A stretch of 64,000 bases of DNA from Candidatus Laterigemmans baculatus (GTDB taxonomy: Bacteria; Planctomycetota; Planctomycetia; Pirellulales; Pirellulaceae): assembly GCF_010367455.1 (NCBI RefSeq), contig NZ_WRPR01000028.1:1-64000 (forward strand), given 5' to 3'. Under the pieces are notes generated by a model. The model was given only the letters and a program-made list of their open reading frames with translations, did not search any database and had not been told where the DNA came from. Each line of letters starts with the position of its first letter. Within the stretch, counting starts at the first letter, position 1. Positions 9,631 to 18,396 of this stretch are shown here, piece by piece. The position numbers and the translations under genes are program-made.

Positions 9631-11043
9631 ATGGCAATCGCCGCAACCACAGGTCTGGACAACACGGTCGAGCGACCGGGCGAACGCGCCCCGTTGGTCC
9701 TGGGTAATACGACGTACCATACGATCACCGAGTCGGTCTCGAGCATTGCCGAACAGCCGCCTTCGAAGCTGTGGGTGTTGGGTTTTTTGGTCTCGGCCAG
9801 CTTGGCCAGCATGTTCGGGCTGCTGATTGCGTATTTGATTTACAACGGGGTCGGCGTCTGGGGAAACCGGGACCCGGTCTTCTGGGGATGGCCGATCGTC
9901 AACTTCGTGTTTTGGGTCGGTATTGGACACGCGGGAACGTTGATTAGCGCAATTCTGTTCCTGTTCCGTCAGGAGTGGCGGACGAGCATCAACCGCGCGG
10001 CTGAGGCGATGACGATTTTCGCGGTCGTCTGTGCGGGAACGTTTCCAGGGATCCACGTCGGTCGCGCCTGGTTGGCGTACTGGCTGGCCCCCTACCCCAG
10101 CTTGAACCTGTGGATGTGGCCGCAGTTCCGCAGCCCGCTGCTGTGGGACGTGTTTGCGGTCAGCACGTACGGGACCGTGTCGCTGTTGTTCTGGTACATG
10201 GGGATGGTGCCCGACCTGGCGACATTCCGCGACCGCTCGAAGAATAAGTGGCGGCGGATGGCCTACGGGATCTTGGCCCTCGGATGGTGTGGGTCGAGCC
10301 GGCACTGGATGCGGTATGAAAAGGCGTATGCGTTGTTGGCCGCTTTGGCCGCTCCGCTGGTTCTCAGCGTGCATACGATCGTGTCGTTCGACTTCGCGGT
10401 CAGTCAGGTGCCCGGTTGGCATACGACGATCTTCCCGCCGTACTTTGTCGCCGGGGCGATCTTCAGCGGTTTCGCGATGGTGCTCACGCTGATGATCCCG
10501 TCGCGGAGCATTTTTAAGCTCGAACATCTGATCACGGTCCGGCACTTGGAAAATATGTGCAAGATCATTCTGGCGACCGGTTCGATCGTCGGTTTGGCCT
10601 ACGGCACTGAATTTTTCATCGCTTGGTACGGCCAGGTTCCGGCGGAGCAGTTTGCGTTCATCAACCGTGCCTTCGGACCCTACTGGTGGGCCTACTGGAC
10701 GATGATTACCTGCAATGTGATCAGCCCGCAGTTGTTCTGGTTCAAGCGGATGCGAACCGACCCGGTATTGATTTTCATCGTCACGATTTTCGTCAATATC
10801 GGGATGTGGTTCGAGCGGTTTGTGATCGTGATCACCTCGCTGTCTCGCGATTATCTGCCCAGTGCCTGGGGTTACTTCAGCCCCACGTGGGTCGACTGGG
10901 GCATGTTGATAGGCTCGTTCGGCTTGTTCTTCACCCTCTTCATGTTGTTCTGTCGGTTCATGCCGATCATCAACATGGCTGAGACCAAGGCGACGCTCGC
11001 CCACCAGTTGCGTCACGCGTCCCATCACGTCACCGAACATTGA
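9631..11043 (+). CDS. actC: ActC, NrfD/PsrC-like quinol-binding membrane subunit of alternative complex III
   Basis: The 470-residue polytopic protein has about ten hydrophobic helices and belongs to the NrfD/PsrC membrane family. Typical ActC features are visible: a short soluble N-terminus, '[19 protein letters not shown]' in an early helix, '[14 protein letters not shown]', the region around 'HTIVSFDFA' with '[18 protein letters not shown]', and '[12 protein letters not shown]' near the end. Family members bind quinol near the periplasmic side and are thought to contribute to proton movement. It lies 113 bp after actB and 37 bp before actDE in the same direction. The gap before it contains no recognised signal. 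Confidence 0.95.
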   Translation: MAIAATTGLDNTVERPGERAPLVLGNTTYHTITESVSSIAEQPPSKLWVLGFLVSASLASMFGLLIAYLIYNGVGVWGNRDPVFWGWPIVNFVFWVGIGHAGTLISAILFLFRQEWRTSINRAAEAMTIFAVVCAGTFPGIHVGRAWLAYWLAPYPSLNLWMWPQFRSPLLWDVFAVSTYGTVSLLFWYMGMVPDLATFRDRSKNKWRRMAYGILALGWCGSSRHWMRYEKAYALLAALAAPLVLSVHTIVSFDFAVSQVPGWHTTIFPPYFVAGAIFSGFAMVLTLMIPSRSIFKLEHLITVRHLENMCKIILATGSIVGLAYGTEFFIAWYGQVPAEQFAFINRAFGPYWWAYWTMITCNVISPQLFWFKRMRTDPVLIFIVTIFVNIGMWFERFVIVITSLSRDYLPSAWGYFSPTWVDWGMLIGSFGLFFTLFMLFCRFMPIINMAETKATLAHQLRHASHHVTEH

Positions 11044-11080
11044 TTATCCATATCCACCGGACGAACCACCCTCGCTAACG

Positions 11081-12454
11081 ATGTCCGATTCCAACAATCA
11101 AAGCACGCACGGAATGATGGCCGAGTTTGATTCGGTCGATTCATTGCTCGCCGCTGCCCGCCGGATCCGCGATGCCGGCTACACGAAGATCGACGCGTAC
11201 ACGCCGTTCGCCGTCCATGGGATCGACGATGCGTTGGGTATCAAGCCGACGAAGCTCCCCTGGATCACGCTCACCGGCGGCGTCATCGGCGCATTGACCG
11301 CGCTGGCGATGCAGATCTGGATGAACTCGATCAATTACCCGTACATCATTTCGGGCAAACCCTACATCAGCCTTCCGGCGTTCATTCCAGTGGCGTTCGA
11401 GTTGACGATTCTGTTCGCCAGCTTCGGATCGTTCTTCGGCATGCTGGCGCTCAACCGGCTGCCGCGGTTCAGCAACCCGGTGTTCACCAACCCGCGGTTC
11501 GACCTGGCCACGGACGATAAGTTCTTCCTGTATGTCGATGCCAAGGACGCACGGTACGACGGGGAAGGCGTCGCTCGCTTGCTCGGCGACTCCGGCGCGG
11601 CATCGGTCGACCCCGTCGTAGAGGATGAGACCCCGACCGAGGTCCCGAAGATCTTCTTCACGCTCGCCGGCGTGTTGGCGATGGTAGCGATCATCCCGGT
11701 GCTCGTGGTTGCCATGATGCGGGTCACCACCAGTTCACAGCCGCGGTTCCACGTCTTCTACGACATGGACTTTTCGCCGGCCAAGGATGCCCAGCAGGTC
11801 ACGACGCTGTTCGCCGACGGCCGGGTGATGCGTCCCGACGTTCCGGGAACCGTCATTCGCAGCGAAGATGGTTTCGACATCGATTTCCAGACCGGCGTCG
11901 ACATGGAAGCGCTGGCCGCGATGGACCCGGCTCGGGCCGAGCATCTGGTGCGACTGGTCGCACAGGCTCCGGCGGATGAGGCGGCTCCAGCGGACGAGGC
12001 GGCGGGCGATCAGGTGGCAGACGCTCAGGCGGCGGGTGGAGCGAGCGAGCCGGTCGACAATACGCCCTGGCTGCAGGACAACCCGCTCGAAGTCGATGCC
12101 GAGCTGCTCGCGACGGGGCAGGAGAAATTCAACATCTACTGTGCGGTCTGCCATGGAGTCAGCGGCCGGGGGACCGGGCTTGTGCATCTGCGAGCCCAGC
12201 GAATTCAGTCGCCGACGTGGGTCCAGCCGTCGTCGCTGCACCAAGACATCTTGTATGCAAACAATTACGCCGACGGCAAATTGTTCAGCGTGATAACCAA
12301 CGGCATCCGCAAGATGCCCGGCTACGGAGCGCAGATTTCGGCTTCGGATCGCTGGGCCATCGTGGCCTATGTGCGGGCCCTGCAGTTGAGCCAGAACGCC
12401 GAAGAGTCGGACGTGCCGGCGGGCCAGCGAGCGGCCGTCGCCCAAGCCGAATGA
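11081..12454 (+). CDS. ActD-ActE fusion: DUF3341 membrane subunit joined to mono-haem cytochrome c
   Basis: The first ~190 residues are ActD-like (DUF3341): MMAEFDSVDSLLAAARRIRD at the start, then two membrane helices (about 62-86 and 103-127) and a 'KFFLYVDAKD' segment. A further helix (about 193-217, FFTLAGVLAMVAIIPVLVVAMM) anchors the second half. After an Ala/Asp/Glu-rich linker (about 295-330) comes a class I cytochrome c domain with CAVCH (354-358) and a likely Met ligand in RKMPGYG (Met412), which is ActE. In the best-known ACIII clusters actD and actE are separate genes; here one continuous frame carries both, giving a five-gene act set. The fused cytochrome should be periplasmic and should receive electrons from ActA for the CoxB cytochrome domain. 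Confidence 0.92.
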   Translation: MSDSNNQSTHGMMAEFDSVDSLLAAARRIRDAGYTKIDAYTPFAVHGIDDALGIKPTKLPWITLTGGVIGALTALAMQIWMNSINYPYIISGKPYISLPAFIPVAFELTILFASFGSFFGMLALNRLPRFSNPVFTNPRFDLATDDKFFLYVDAKDARYDGEGVARLLGDSGAASVDPVVEDETPTEVPKIFFTLAGVLAMVAIIPVLVVAMMRVTTSSQPRFHVFYDMDFSPAKDAQQVTTLFADGRVMRPDVPGTVIRSEDGFDIDFQTGVDMEALAAMDPARAEHLVRLVAQAPADEAAPADEAAGDQVADAQAAGGASEPVDNTPWLQDNPLEVDAELLATGQEKFNIYCAVCHGVSGRGTGLVHLRAQRIQSPTWVQPSSLHQDILYANNYADGKLFSVITNGIRKMPGYGAQISASDRWAIVAYVRALQLSQNAEESDVPAGQRAAVAQAE

Positions 12455-12517
12455 TTAGCCCCGCGAGTCTCCAATTTACTTTGTGATGCGGTCCCACCCC
12501 GTCAGCTTACTACGAAC

Positions 12518-13768
12518 ATGAATATTGAACCGGAAAACCCGACACTGCGACTGCCTTCGCCCGTGGCGCGGCTCGCGATGCCGATGATGGGTGTTGGCGC
12601 CGTGTTGCTGCTCGTCGGCGTCTTGCTCGGCGCGATCTTCAGCTCCGTTGAGATGCGGTTCGCGATGGGCGCTTACCTGACGGCCTATACGTACTGCCTC
12701 ACGATCAGCCTCGGGGCCCTGTTCTTCGTCATCATCCAGCATCTCTGCCGGGCCGGTTGGAGCGTCACGGTCCGGCGGGTCGCCGAGCTGTTGATGTCGG
12801 TGCTGCCGGTGATGGCGGTCCTGTTCCTGCCGATTCTGGCCACGCTCTGGATCGGTGAGGGAACGCTCTATCGGTGGGACAGCGAAGAGTGGGTTGCCGC
12901 TCACCATCCCGACTGGCTGAACCCCGAGAGTCCGCAGCGGAGCAAGGGGATCTATCTGAGCGACTGGTTCTTCACGCTGCGTGCAATTCTCTACTTGTCG
13001 ATTTGGGCGGGGCTTGCGCTGTACTTCTTTCGGCTCAGCCGTCGCCAGGACGATACGGCGGAGATTCGCCTGACCGAGCGGATGCAGGCCTTCAGCGGAC
13101 CGGCGGTGATCCTGTTCTCGTTGTCGGTCACGTTCGCCGCCTTTGACTGGGTGATGTCGCTCGAGCCGATCTGGTTCAGCACGATGTTCGGGGTCTACAT
13201 TTTCGCCGGGGGAATGCTGTCGGCGATCTGCGCGATCACCGTTGGGGTGTATCTGGTGCAGGCTGCCGGGTCGCTGCGTCAACAAGTCACAGTCGAACAC
13301 TATCACGATCTTGCTAAACTGATATTTGGCTTCGTCACCTTTTGGACCTACATCGCGTTCAGCCAATACCTGCTGATTTGGTACGGCAACATTCCGGAAG
13401 AGACCTTCTGGTTTGGCGACCGCCAGGAGCACGGGTGGGCCATCGTCTCGCTGATCCTGGTCTTCTTCCACTGGCTGCTGCCGTTCTTGGCCCTGCTCAA
13501 TCGCAACCTTCGTCGCCGGCCGGCGTATGTCTGCGGGTGGGCCGCCTACGTGCTGCTGATGCACTTCGTCGACATCTACTGGCTGGTGATGCCTTCGGTC
13601 ACCGAGTCGCCGACCGGCGGTGTGATGGGGGTCGTGACGACCGTGTTGTGCAGCCTGGGAATGGTCGGTTTGTTTATTGGGGCGGTGCTGCGAGCAGGCG
13701 ATGGAGCTCCTTTGATTCCGGTGCGAGATCCGCGTCTTCAGGAATCGCTGGCGTTCCACAACATCTGA
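12518..13768 (+). CDS. actF: ActF, polytopic membrane subunit of alternative complex III
   Basis: The 416-residue polytopic protein is the second large membrane subunit of ACIII, related to ActC/NrfD. About ten hydrophobic helices are visible. Family-typical segments include GALFFVIIQHLCRAGWSVTV, the periplasmic loop with 'RSKGIYLSDWFFTLRAILY', 'FAAFDWVMSLEPIWFSTMFG', 'TYIAFSQYLLIWYGNIPEET' and 'HFVDIYWLVMPSV'. The order after actC and actDE matches ACIII clusters generally. It lies 63 bp after actDE. ActF is thought to support quinol binding and possibly proton transfer with ActC. Confidence 0.94.
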   Translation: MNIEPENPTLRLPSPVARLAMPMMGVGAVLLLVGVLLGAIFSSVEMRFAMGAYLTAYTYCLTISLGALFFVIIQHLCRAGWSVTVRRVAELLMSVLPVMAVLFLPILATLWIGEGTLYRWDSEEWVAAHHPDWLNPESPQRSKGIYLSDWFFTLRAILYLSIWAGLALYFFRLSRRQDDTAEIRLTERMQAFSGPAVILFSLSVTFAAFDWVMSLEPIWFSTMFGVYIFAGGMLSAICAITVGVYLVQAAGSLRQQVTVEHYHDLAKLIFGFVTFWTYIAFSQYLLIWYGNIPEETFWFGDRQEHGWAIVSLILVFFHWLLPFLALLNRNLRRRPAYVCGWAAYVLLMHFVDIYWLVMPSVTESPTGGVMGVVTTVLCSLGMVGLFIGAVLRAGDGAPLIPVRDPRLQESLAFHNI

Positions 13769-13808
13769 TCCAATTCCATCCTTTCTTGCCTTCGGCGCGA
13801 GTCCTCAC

Positions 13809-14456
13809 ATGGCTCAATACGACGACCTTAACGCACGCCAGATTTGGGTGGTGGGCATCGTTTCAGCGGCTTTGACCGCGGTCACGATCCTGGCTGTCCA
13901 AGTGCTCTACTACGCTTTGCTGAGCCGGCACAACGACGTCAAGCTGGCCGGCAGCGAGTACAGCATCAGCAACGCCTATCTGGCCGCCGAGGCCGAGCAG
14001 ATCCGCAGCTACGGCCGCGACGCGGAAACCGGTGCGGTGCATATCCCGATCGAGCGGGCCATGACCTTGATCGTCCAGCGGAAGGCGGAATCGAGCGAAG
14101 GCCAAGCGTCCAGCGAGACCCCGGTCGAAGAGCCCGCCCAAAAGCCTGCGGCTGAGGAAATGAAGGAAGAGCCGGCCCCCGAGGCGGCAGAGCCCGCTGA
14201 GCAGGAAGCGGCTCCGGCGGAAACGCCGGCAGAGACGTCGGCGGAAGCGGCGGAAGAAACGCCCGCGGAAGAGGACACCCAAGCACCTGCGGACGACGTC
14301 GAAGAGGCGGCGGACGTCGAGGCAGTGTCGGCGGAGCAGGATGAGGCTCCGGCGGCGGAGGAAGCGGCAGAAGCCCCGGCTGAGGAGAAGGAAGAGCCGG
14401 CGAGCGAGCCGAGCCCCGAATCCGACGAACCGGCTACCGGTGATGATGAATCCTAA
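13809..14456 (+). CDS. Unrecognised single-helix protein with long Pro/Glu/Ala-rich tail, inside the ACIII-oxidase cluster
   Basis: The 215-residue product has one N-terminal membrane helix (about residues 11-38), a short ordered-looking region (about 39-95, with SEYSISNAYLAAEAEQIRSYG and 'GAVHIPIERAMTLIVQR'), and then ~120 residues of almost pure Ala, Glu, Pro and Asp. I do not recognise a family. The ordered part, with 'VHIPIERAM', resembles small planctomycete proteins placed beside ACIII genes, but that is recollection and not a match I could test. It lies 40 bp after actF, and its last ~11 bases overlap the sco start, so it is probably co-translated. A supernumerary subunit or an assembly factor of the complexes is the simplest inference. 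Confidence 0.75.
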   Translation: MAQYDDLNARQIWVVGIVSAALTAVTILAVQVLYYALLSRHNDVKLAGSEYSISNAYLAAEAEQIRSYGRDAETGAVHIPIERAMTLIVQRKAESSEGQASSETPVEEPAQKPAAEEMKEEPAPEAAEPAEQEAAPAETPAETSAEAAEETPAEEDTQAPADDVEEAADVEAVSAEQDEAPAAEEAAEAPAEEKEEPASEPSPESDEPATGDDES

Positions 14457-15390
14457 GCAAACCCTGTCGACCGCCGCCGCGCTGGCGCTCGCCTTCTGCT
14501 GGGCGGTTCCAGGGCACGCTCAGTTGAATGAGAGCGTGCCGCGGGAAGTCCGCGACGTGGGGGTCGATCAGCAACTTGGGGCGGAGCTGCCGCTGAGCCT
14601 CTCGGCGGTCGATTCGCAGGGCCGCAAGGTCCGCTTGGCCCAGTACTTCGACGGCCGGCGACCGGTGCTGGTGACGTTGAACTACAGCGACTGTCCGATG
14701 CTGTGCACGGTTCAGCTTTCGCAACTGGTCGTGTCGCTCGACAAGCTGGATCTGCAGATCGGTGACGACTTCCAAATCGTCACCGTGAGTATCGATCCGA
14801 AGGAGCCGCTGGCGCGAAGCCGGGAGACCAAAGCCAAGTATGTCGCTCAACTGCCAAACCAGCCGAAGGCGAGCGAGGGCTGGCATTTTTTGACGATGTC
14901 GGAGCCTTCGATCGAGGCGTTGTCGGAGCGGATGGGCTTTCGATATCGGTACGACGAACTGACTAAAGAGTATTACCATCCGGCGATGTTGGCCTTTGTG
15001 TCGCCCGACGGAGTGATCACCCGCTACTCGCTGGACGTGGCCTTCCCGCCCGACCAAGTCAAGATGGCGCTGGTCGAGGCTTCGAAGGGGACGATCGGTT
15101 CGGCGGTCGATCAACTGTTGCTGCTCTGTTTCAGCTACGACGCCGAGCGGAATCGCTACACGGCGAGCGCTTGGCGGCTGATGCGGATCGGTGCGGTGCT
15201 GACCGTGGGCGTGTTGCTGGTGACGATGACTCCGTTCTGGATTGGCCGCCGCCGCAGTGCGCAAGGCGACGATTCGCACGGCAGTCACGGCAGTCACGGC
15301 AGTCACGGCAGTCACGGCGACGGCGAGATGAGCGGCGGCGACGATGGAACTGGGACCGCTCCTCCCGCGGCCGGTGGCCAACAAGTCTAA
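14446..15390 (+). CDS. SCO1/SenC/PrrC-family copper chaperone for the oxidase CuA site
   Basis: About 314 residues. A cleavable-looking signal peptide ends near PGHAQ. The thioredoxin-like SCO domain has the copper-binding Cys pair in YSDCPMLC (Cys83, Cys87) and the conserved His in EYYHPAM (His178). A C-terminal membrane helix (about 244-264) is followed by RRR and a His/Ser/Gly repeat tail (SHG repeated). SCO proteins deliver copper to the CuA centre of cytochrome oxidase subunit II, and coxB follows directly. Two ATGs in tandem (14443, 14446) overlap the end of the previous gene, so coupling is likely. If the domain is periplasmic, the His tail would face the cytoplasm. Confidence 0.93.
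   Translation: MNPKQTLSTAAALALAFCWAVPGHAQLNESVPREVRDVGVDQQLGAELPLSLSAVDSQGRKVRLAQYFDGRRPVLVTLNYSDCPMLCTVQLSQLVVSLDKLDLQIGDDFQIVTVSIDPKEPLARSRETKAKYVAQLPNQPKASEGWHFLTMSEPSIEALSERMGFRYRYDELTKEYYHPAMLAFVSPDGVITRYSLDVAFPPDQVKMALVEASKGTIGSAVDQLLLLCFSYDAERNRYTASAWRLMRIGAVLTVGVLLVTMTPFWIGRRRSAQGDDSHGSHGSHGSHGSHGDGEMSGGDDGTGTAPPAAGGQQV
15277..15318 (+). repeat. 9-bp coding tandem repeat (CACGGCAGT)n in the sco tail
   Basis: Four perfect copies of CACGGCAGT plus two thirds of a fifth encode the His-Gly-Ser tail of the SCO protein. The near-perfect identity of the copies at DNA level points to recent slippage expansion. Confidence 0.95.
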
Positions 15391-15424
15391 GTAAGCAAAT
15401 CCAATCGCGTTTTCCTGTTCGAGG

Positions 15425-16522
15425 ATGATTCAGCAGATGTTCGGGCCATTTCTCAGTCCCCTTTGGGGCGACGTCAACGACGGCCTCTGGTTCCCGCAGG
15501 ACGCGTCGACTTTTGCCGGTGAGGTCGATAGTACCTTCAACATGATCCTGTGGATCTGTATCGCGTTCTTCATTCCGATCGTGATTGCGCTCGCTTGGTT
15601 TGCGATTAAGTACCATCAGCCCAAGGGGGGCAAAGCGACCAGCCGCGTGCGGCACAATAACGTGCTCGAGATCAGCTGGTCTGTCTTTCCCGCGTTTGTC
15701 CTCGTGATCATGTTCGTCCGCGGCAGCTGGGGCTACCTCGATCAGCGCGAGCCGCCGACCGGTGCGGCCGAAGTGAACGTGCAGGCGTTCAAGTGGGACT
15801 GGTCGATGGATTACGGCAATGGCATCGTGAGCCCCGAACTGCACGCGGTGGTCAATCAGCCCACCCGCTTGGTGATGCGGTCGACCGATGTCATCCACAG
15901 CCTGTATGTCCCCGCGTTTCGCATTAAGCGGGACGTCGTTCCGGGACGTTACAATGTGATTTGGTTCGAAGCGACCGTGGCCAGCGAGAAGGTGTCGCAG
16001 GCAGAGCTCGACGAGGCGCTGAAGGATGCCGAGGAGAACCACGGCGGCGACTTCGACCCCGAGCGGTACGGTTTCACCCGTCAGGGCTATACCTACTTTG
16101 ACCTGTACTGCGCCGAGTACTGCGGCCGCGATCACTCGCAGATGCAAACGGTCGTGGTGGTCCACGAGACGCAGGAAGATTTCGAAGCGTGGCTCGCGGC
16201 GGCCAACGTCAAGCCGGAGGGAATGACGGACGAAGAGTACGGCCGCCAACTGTATCAGACTCGCGGCTGCCAATCGTGCCACTCGATTGACGGGACGCGG
16301 TTGGTCGGTCCCTCTTTTGCCGGACTGTTCGGAACCACCCACGCCCTTGAGTCGGGCGAGCAGGTCACGGTCGACGAAAATTACGTGCGCGAGTCGATCC
16401 TCGATCCGCGGGCCAAGATCGTGGCCGGATACCAGGCGGTGATGCCGTCTTATAAAGGCCAGTTGACCGACGAGCAGATCAACAGCTTGGTCGCCTTCAT
16501 CAAAAGTCTCAATGGCGACTGA
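15425..16522 (+). CDS. coxB: Cytochrome c oxidase subunit II with fused cytochrome c (caa3 type)
   Basis: The 365-residue protein has two membrane helices (about 38-62 and 84-102) and a cupredoxin domain with the CuA motif [12 protein letters not shown] (Cys229, Glu231, Cys233, His237, Met240, counted from the first ATG). A fused cytochrome c domain follows, with CQSCH (282-286) and a Met-containing segment ([12 protein letters not shown]) near the end. The fusion defines a caa3-type enzyme that takes electrons directly through its own haem c, probably from the ActE domain. The first ATG directly abuts a GAGG run, too close for a normal ribosome binding site. The in-frame ATG at 15437 ([10 protein letters not shown]) has GAGGA 11 bases upstream and may be the true start. 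Confidence 0.96.
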   Translation: MIQQMFGPFLSPLWGDVNDGLWFPQDASTFAGEVDSTFNMILWICIAFFIPIVIALAWFAIKYHQPKGGKATSRVRHNNVLEISWSVFPAFVLVIMFVRGSWGYLDQREPPTGAAEVNVQAFKWDWSMDYGNGIVSPELHAVVNQPTRLVMRSTDVIHSLYVPAFRIKRDVVPGRYNVIWFEATVASEKVSQAELDEALKDAEENHGGDFDPERYGFTRQGYTYFDLYCAEYCGRDHSQMQTVVVVHETQEDFEAWLAAANVKPEGMTDEEYGRQLYQTRGCQSCHSIDGTRLVGPSFAGLFGTTHALESGEQVTVDENYVRESILDPRAKIVAGYQAVMPSYKGQLTDEQINSLVAFIKSLNGD

Positions 16523-16611
16523 TCTCGCCACCCACCACTGCACAACGACCCCTGCACAACAACCACCGACGCCGCGGCATCGGAACGCATCATTTATTTC
16601 GAGGACTGACG

Positions 16612-18324
16612 ATGGCTACATCGGCGACTCATGCCGGATACGCTGCCGACAACTATCTAAATCATTCCCGCGGTTTGGCGAGCTGGTTGTTCACCCTCGA
16701 CCATAAACGAATTGGGGTGATGTACCTGATCGGTATTCTGACCAGCTTCCTGGTCGGTGGCTTGCTGGCGATGGCGATTCGGGCGCACCTAATGGCTCCC
16801 GATGGGGCGCTGCCCCTGACGAACGACCAGTACAACCAAGTGTTCACGCTTCACGGCGCGATCATGGTCTTCCTGTTCATCATTCCGAGCGTCCCCGCGG
16901 CGCTTGGAAACTTCCTGGTCCCGGTCATGCTCGGAGCCAAGGATGTTGCTTTCCCGCGAATGAACCTGGGAAGCTTCTACCTGTGGTGCTTCGGCGCGCT
17001 GTTCCTCGTCGGCGCTTTGCTGTCGAGCGGTCTCGACACCGGCTGGACGTTCTATACGCCCTATAGCACGACGACCGACACCTCCGTGGTGCTGGCAACT
17101 TTTGGTGCTTTTGTGCTCGGCTTCAGCTCGATCTTCACTGGGCTGAACTTCATCGTGACGATCAACACCATGCGGCCGCCGGGGATGACCTGGTTCCGGA
17201 TGCCGCTGTTCCTGTGGGCGACCTACGCGACCAGCATTATTCAGGTTCTGGCGACTCCGGTGCTCGGGATCACGCTGTTGTTGCTGATCGCCGAACGGAC
17301 GATGCACATCGGGATTTTTGACCCCGAGTACAACGGCGACCCGGTGACCTACCAGCACTTCTTCTGGTTCTACAGCCATCCGGCCGTGTACATCATGATT
17401 TTGCCGGGCTTCGGCATCATCAGCGAATTGATCAGCGTGCACAGCCATAAGGGCATCTTCGGCTACCGCTTCATCGCTTACAGCTCGATCGCCATCGCGC
17501 TGCTCGGCTTCCTCGTCTGGGGACACCACATGTTCACCAGCGGGATGAGCAACCTGACGACGATTGTCTTTAGCGCCTTGACGTTCAGCGTCTCGATTCC
17601 GTCGGCGATCAAGGTCTTCAACTGGTTGGCGACGATGTATAAGGGCTCGATCAGCCTGACGACGCCGATGTGTTACGCCTTGTCGTTCTTGTTCCTGTTC
17701 ACGATCGGCGGTCTGACCGGATTGTTCCTGGGAACGCTCAACACCGACCTGCACTTGCACGACACGTACTTCATCGTCTCCCACTTTCACTATGTGATGA
17801 TGGGCGGAACGGTGGTGGCGTTTGTCGGTGGCCTGTTCCACTGGTGGCCAAAAATGTTCGGCCGGATGTACAACGAGTTCTGGGGCCGCATCAGCGCCGC
17901 GATCGTCTTTATCGGCTTTAACTTGACCTTCTTCCCGCAGTTCATCCTGGGCAGCCGTGGAATGCCGCGGCGATATGCGACGTACGACGTCGAGTTCCAG
18001 GGACTGCATCAGATGTCGTCGATCGGCGCGTTCTTGCTTGGGTTCGGTCTGTTGGTCGCCGGGTTGACGCTGTTGCACGCGTTGTTCAAGGGCAAGCTGG
18101 CTCCGTCGAACCCTTGGGGTGGAGCAACGCTCGAGTGGCATTGCAGCAGCCCGCCGCCGCATTACAACTTTGCCCACGCTCCGGTGGTCGGCGATCCGTA
18201 TGAATTCGATCACATCGACTACGACCGGAGCATCGACGGGTACGTGTTCACCTCGCCCCCGCGGGAGGTGCTGCCGAAGACGCCGCAGGCCGAGCCAGCG
18301 ACGGCGAAGGACAGCCACAGCTGA
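16612..18324 (+). CDS. coxA: Cytochrome c oxidase subunit I, A2-type haem-copper oxidase
   Basis: The 570-residue, twelve-helix subunit carries the haem and CuB ligands: His81 (FTLHGAIM), His256 and Tyr260 in YSHPAVY, His305-His306 (GHHMFTSGM), and His391 and His393 in [15 protein letters not shown]. The loop that reads GHPEVY in A1-type enzymes reads YSHPAVY here: the D-channel glutamate is absent and the Tyr-Ser pair marks an A2-type oxidase, as in other caa3 enzymes. Tyr260 is the residue expected to cross-link to the CuB His. The C-terminal ~60 residues extend past the last helix ([15 protein letters not shown]). A GAGGA ribosome binding site lies at 16601-16605. It reduces oxygen to water and pumps protons. 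Confidence 0.98.
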   Translation: MATSATHAGYAADNYLNHSRGLASWLFTLDHKRIGVMYLIGILTSFLVGGLLAMAIRAHLMAPDGALPLTNDQYNQVFTLHGAIMVFLFIIPSVPAALGNFLVPVMLGAKDVAFPRMNLGSFYLWCFGALFLVGALLSSGLDTGWTFYTPYSTTTDTSVVLATFGAFVLGFSSIFTGLNFIVTINTMRPPGMTWFRMPLFLWATYATSIIQVLATPVLGITLLLLIAERTMHIGIFDPEYNGDPVTYQHFFWFYSHPAVYIMILPGFGIISELISVHSHKGIFGYRFIAYSSIAIALLGFLVWGHHMFTSGMSNLTTIVFSALTFSVSIPSAIKVFNWLATMYKGSISLTTPMCYALSFLFLFTIGGLTGLFLGTLNTDLHLHDTYFIVSHFHYVMMGGTVVAFVGGLFHWWPKMFGRMYNEFWGRISAAIVFIGFNLTFFPQFILGSRGMPRRYATYDVEFQGLHQMSSIGAFLLGFGLLVAGLTLLHALFKGKLAPSNPWGGATLEWHCSSPPPHYNFAHAPVVGDPYEFDHIDYDRSIDGYVFTSPPREVLPKTPQAEPATAKDSHS

Positions 18325-18396
18325 ACCATTACTCGGGACTTTGGTTCCTGATCCTACCGATTCCTGCAACCGCTCAACCTGAACCAGTTCGCCCCC

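Noticed and set aside
12476-13759. 427-residue minus-strand frame opposite actF
   Set aside because: ActF is a clear polytopic membrane protein; the reverse frame is hydrophilic and low in complexity.
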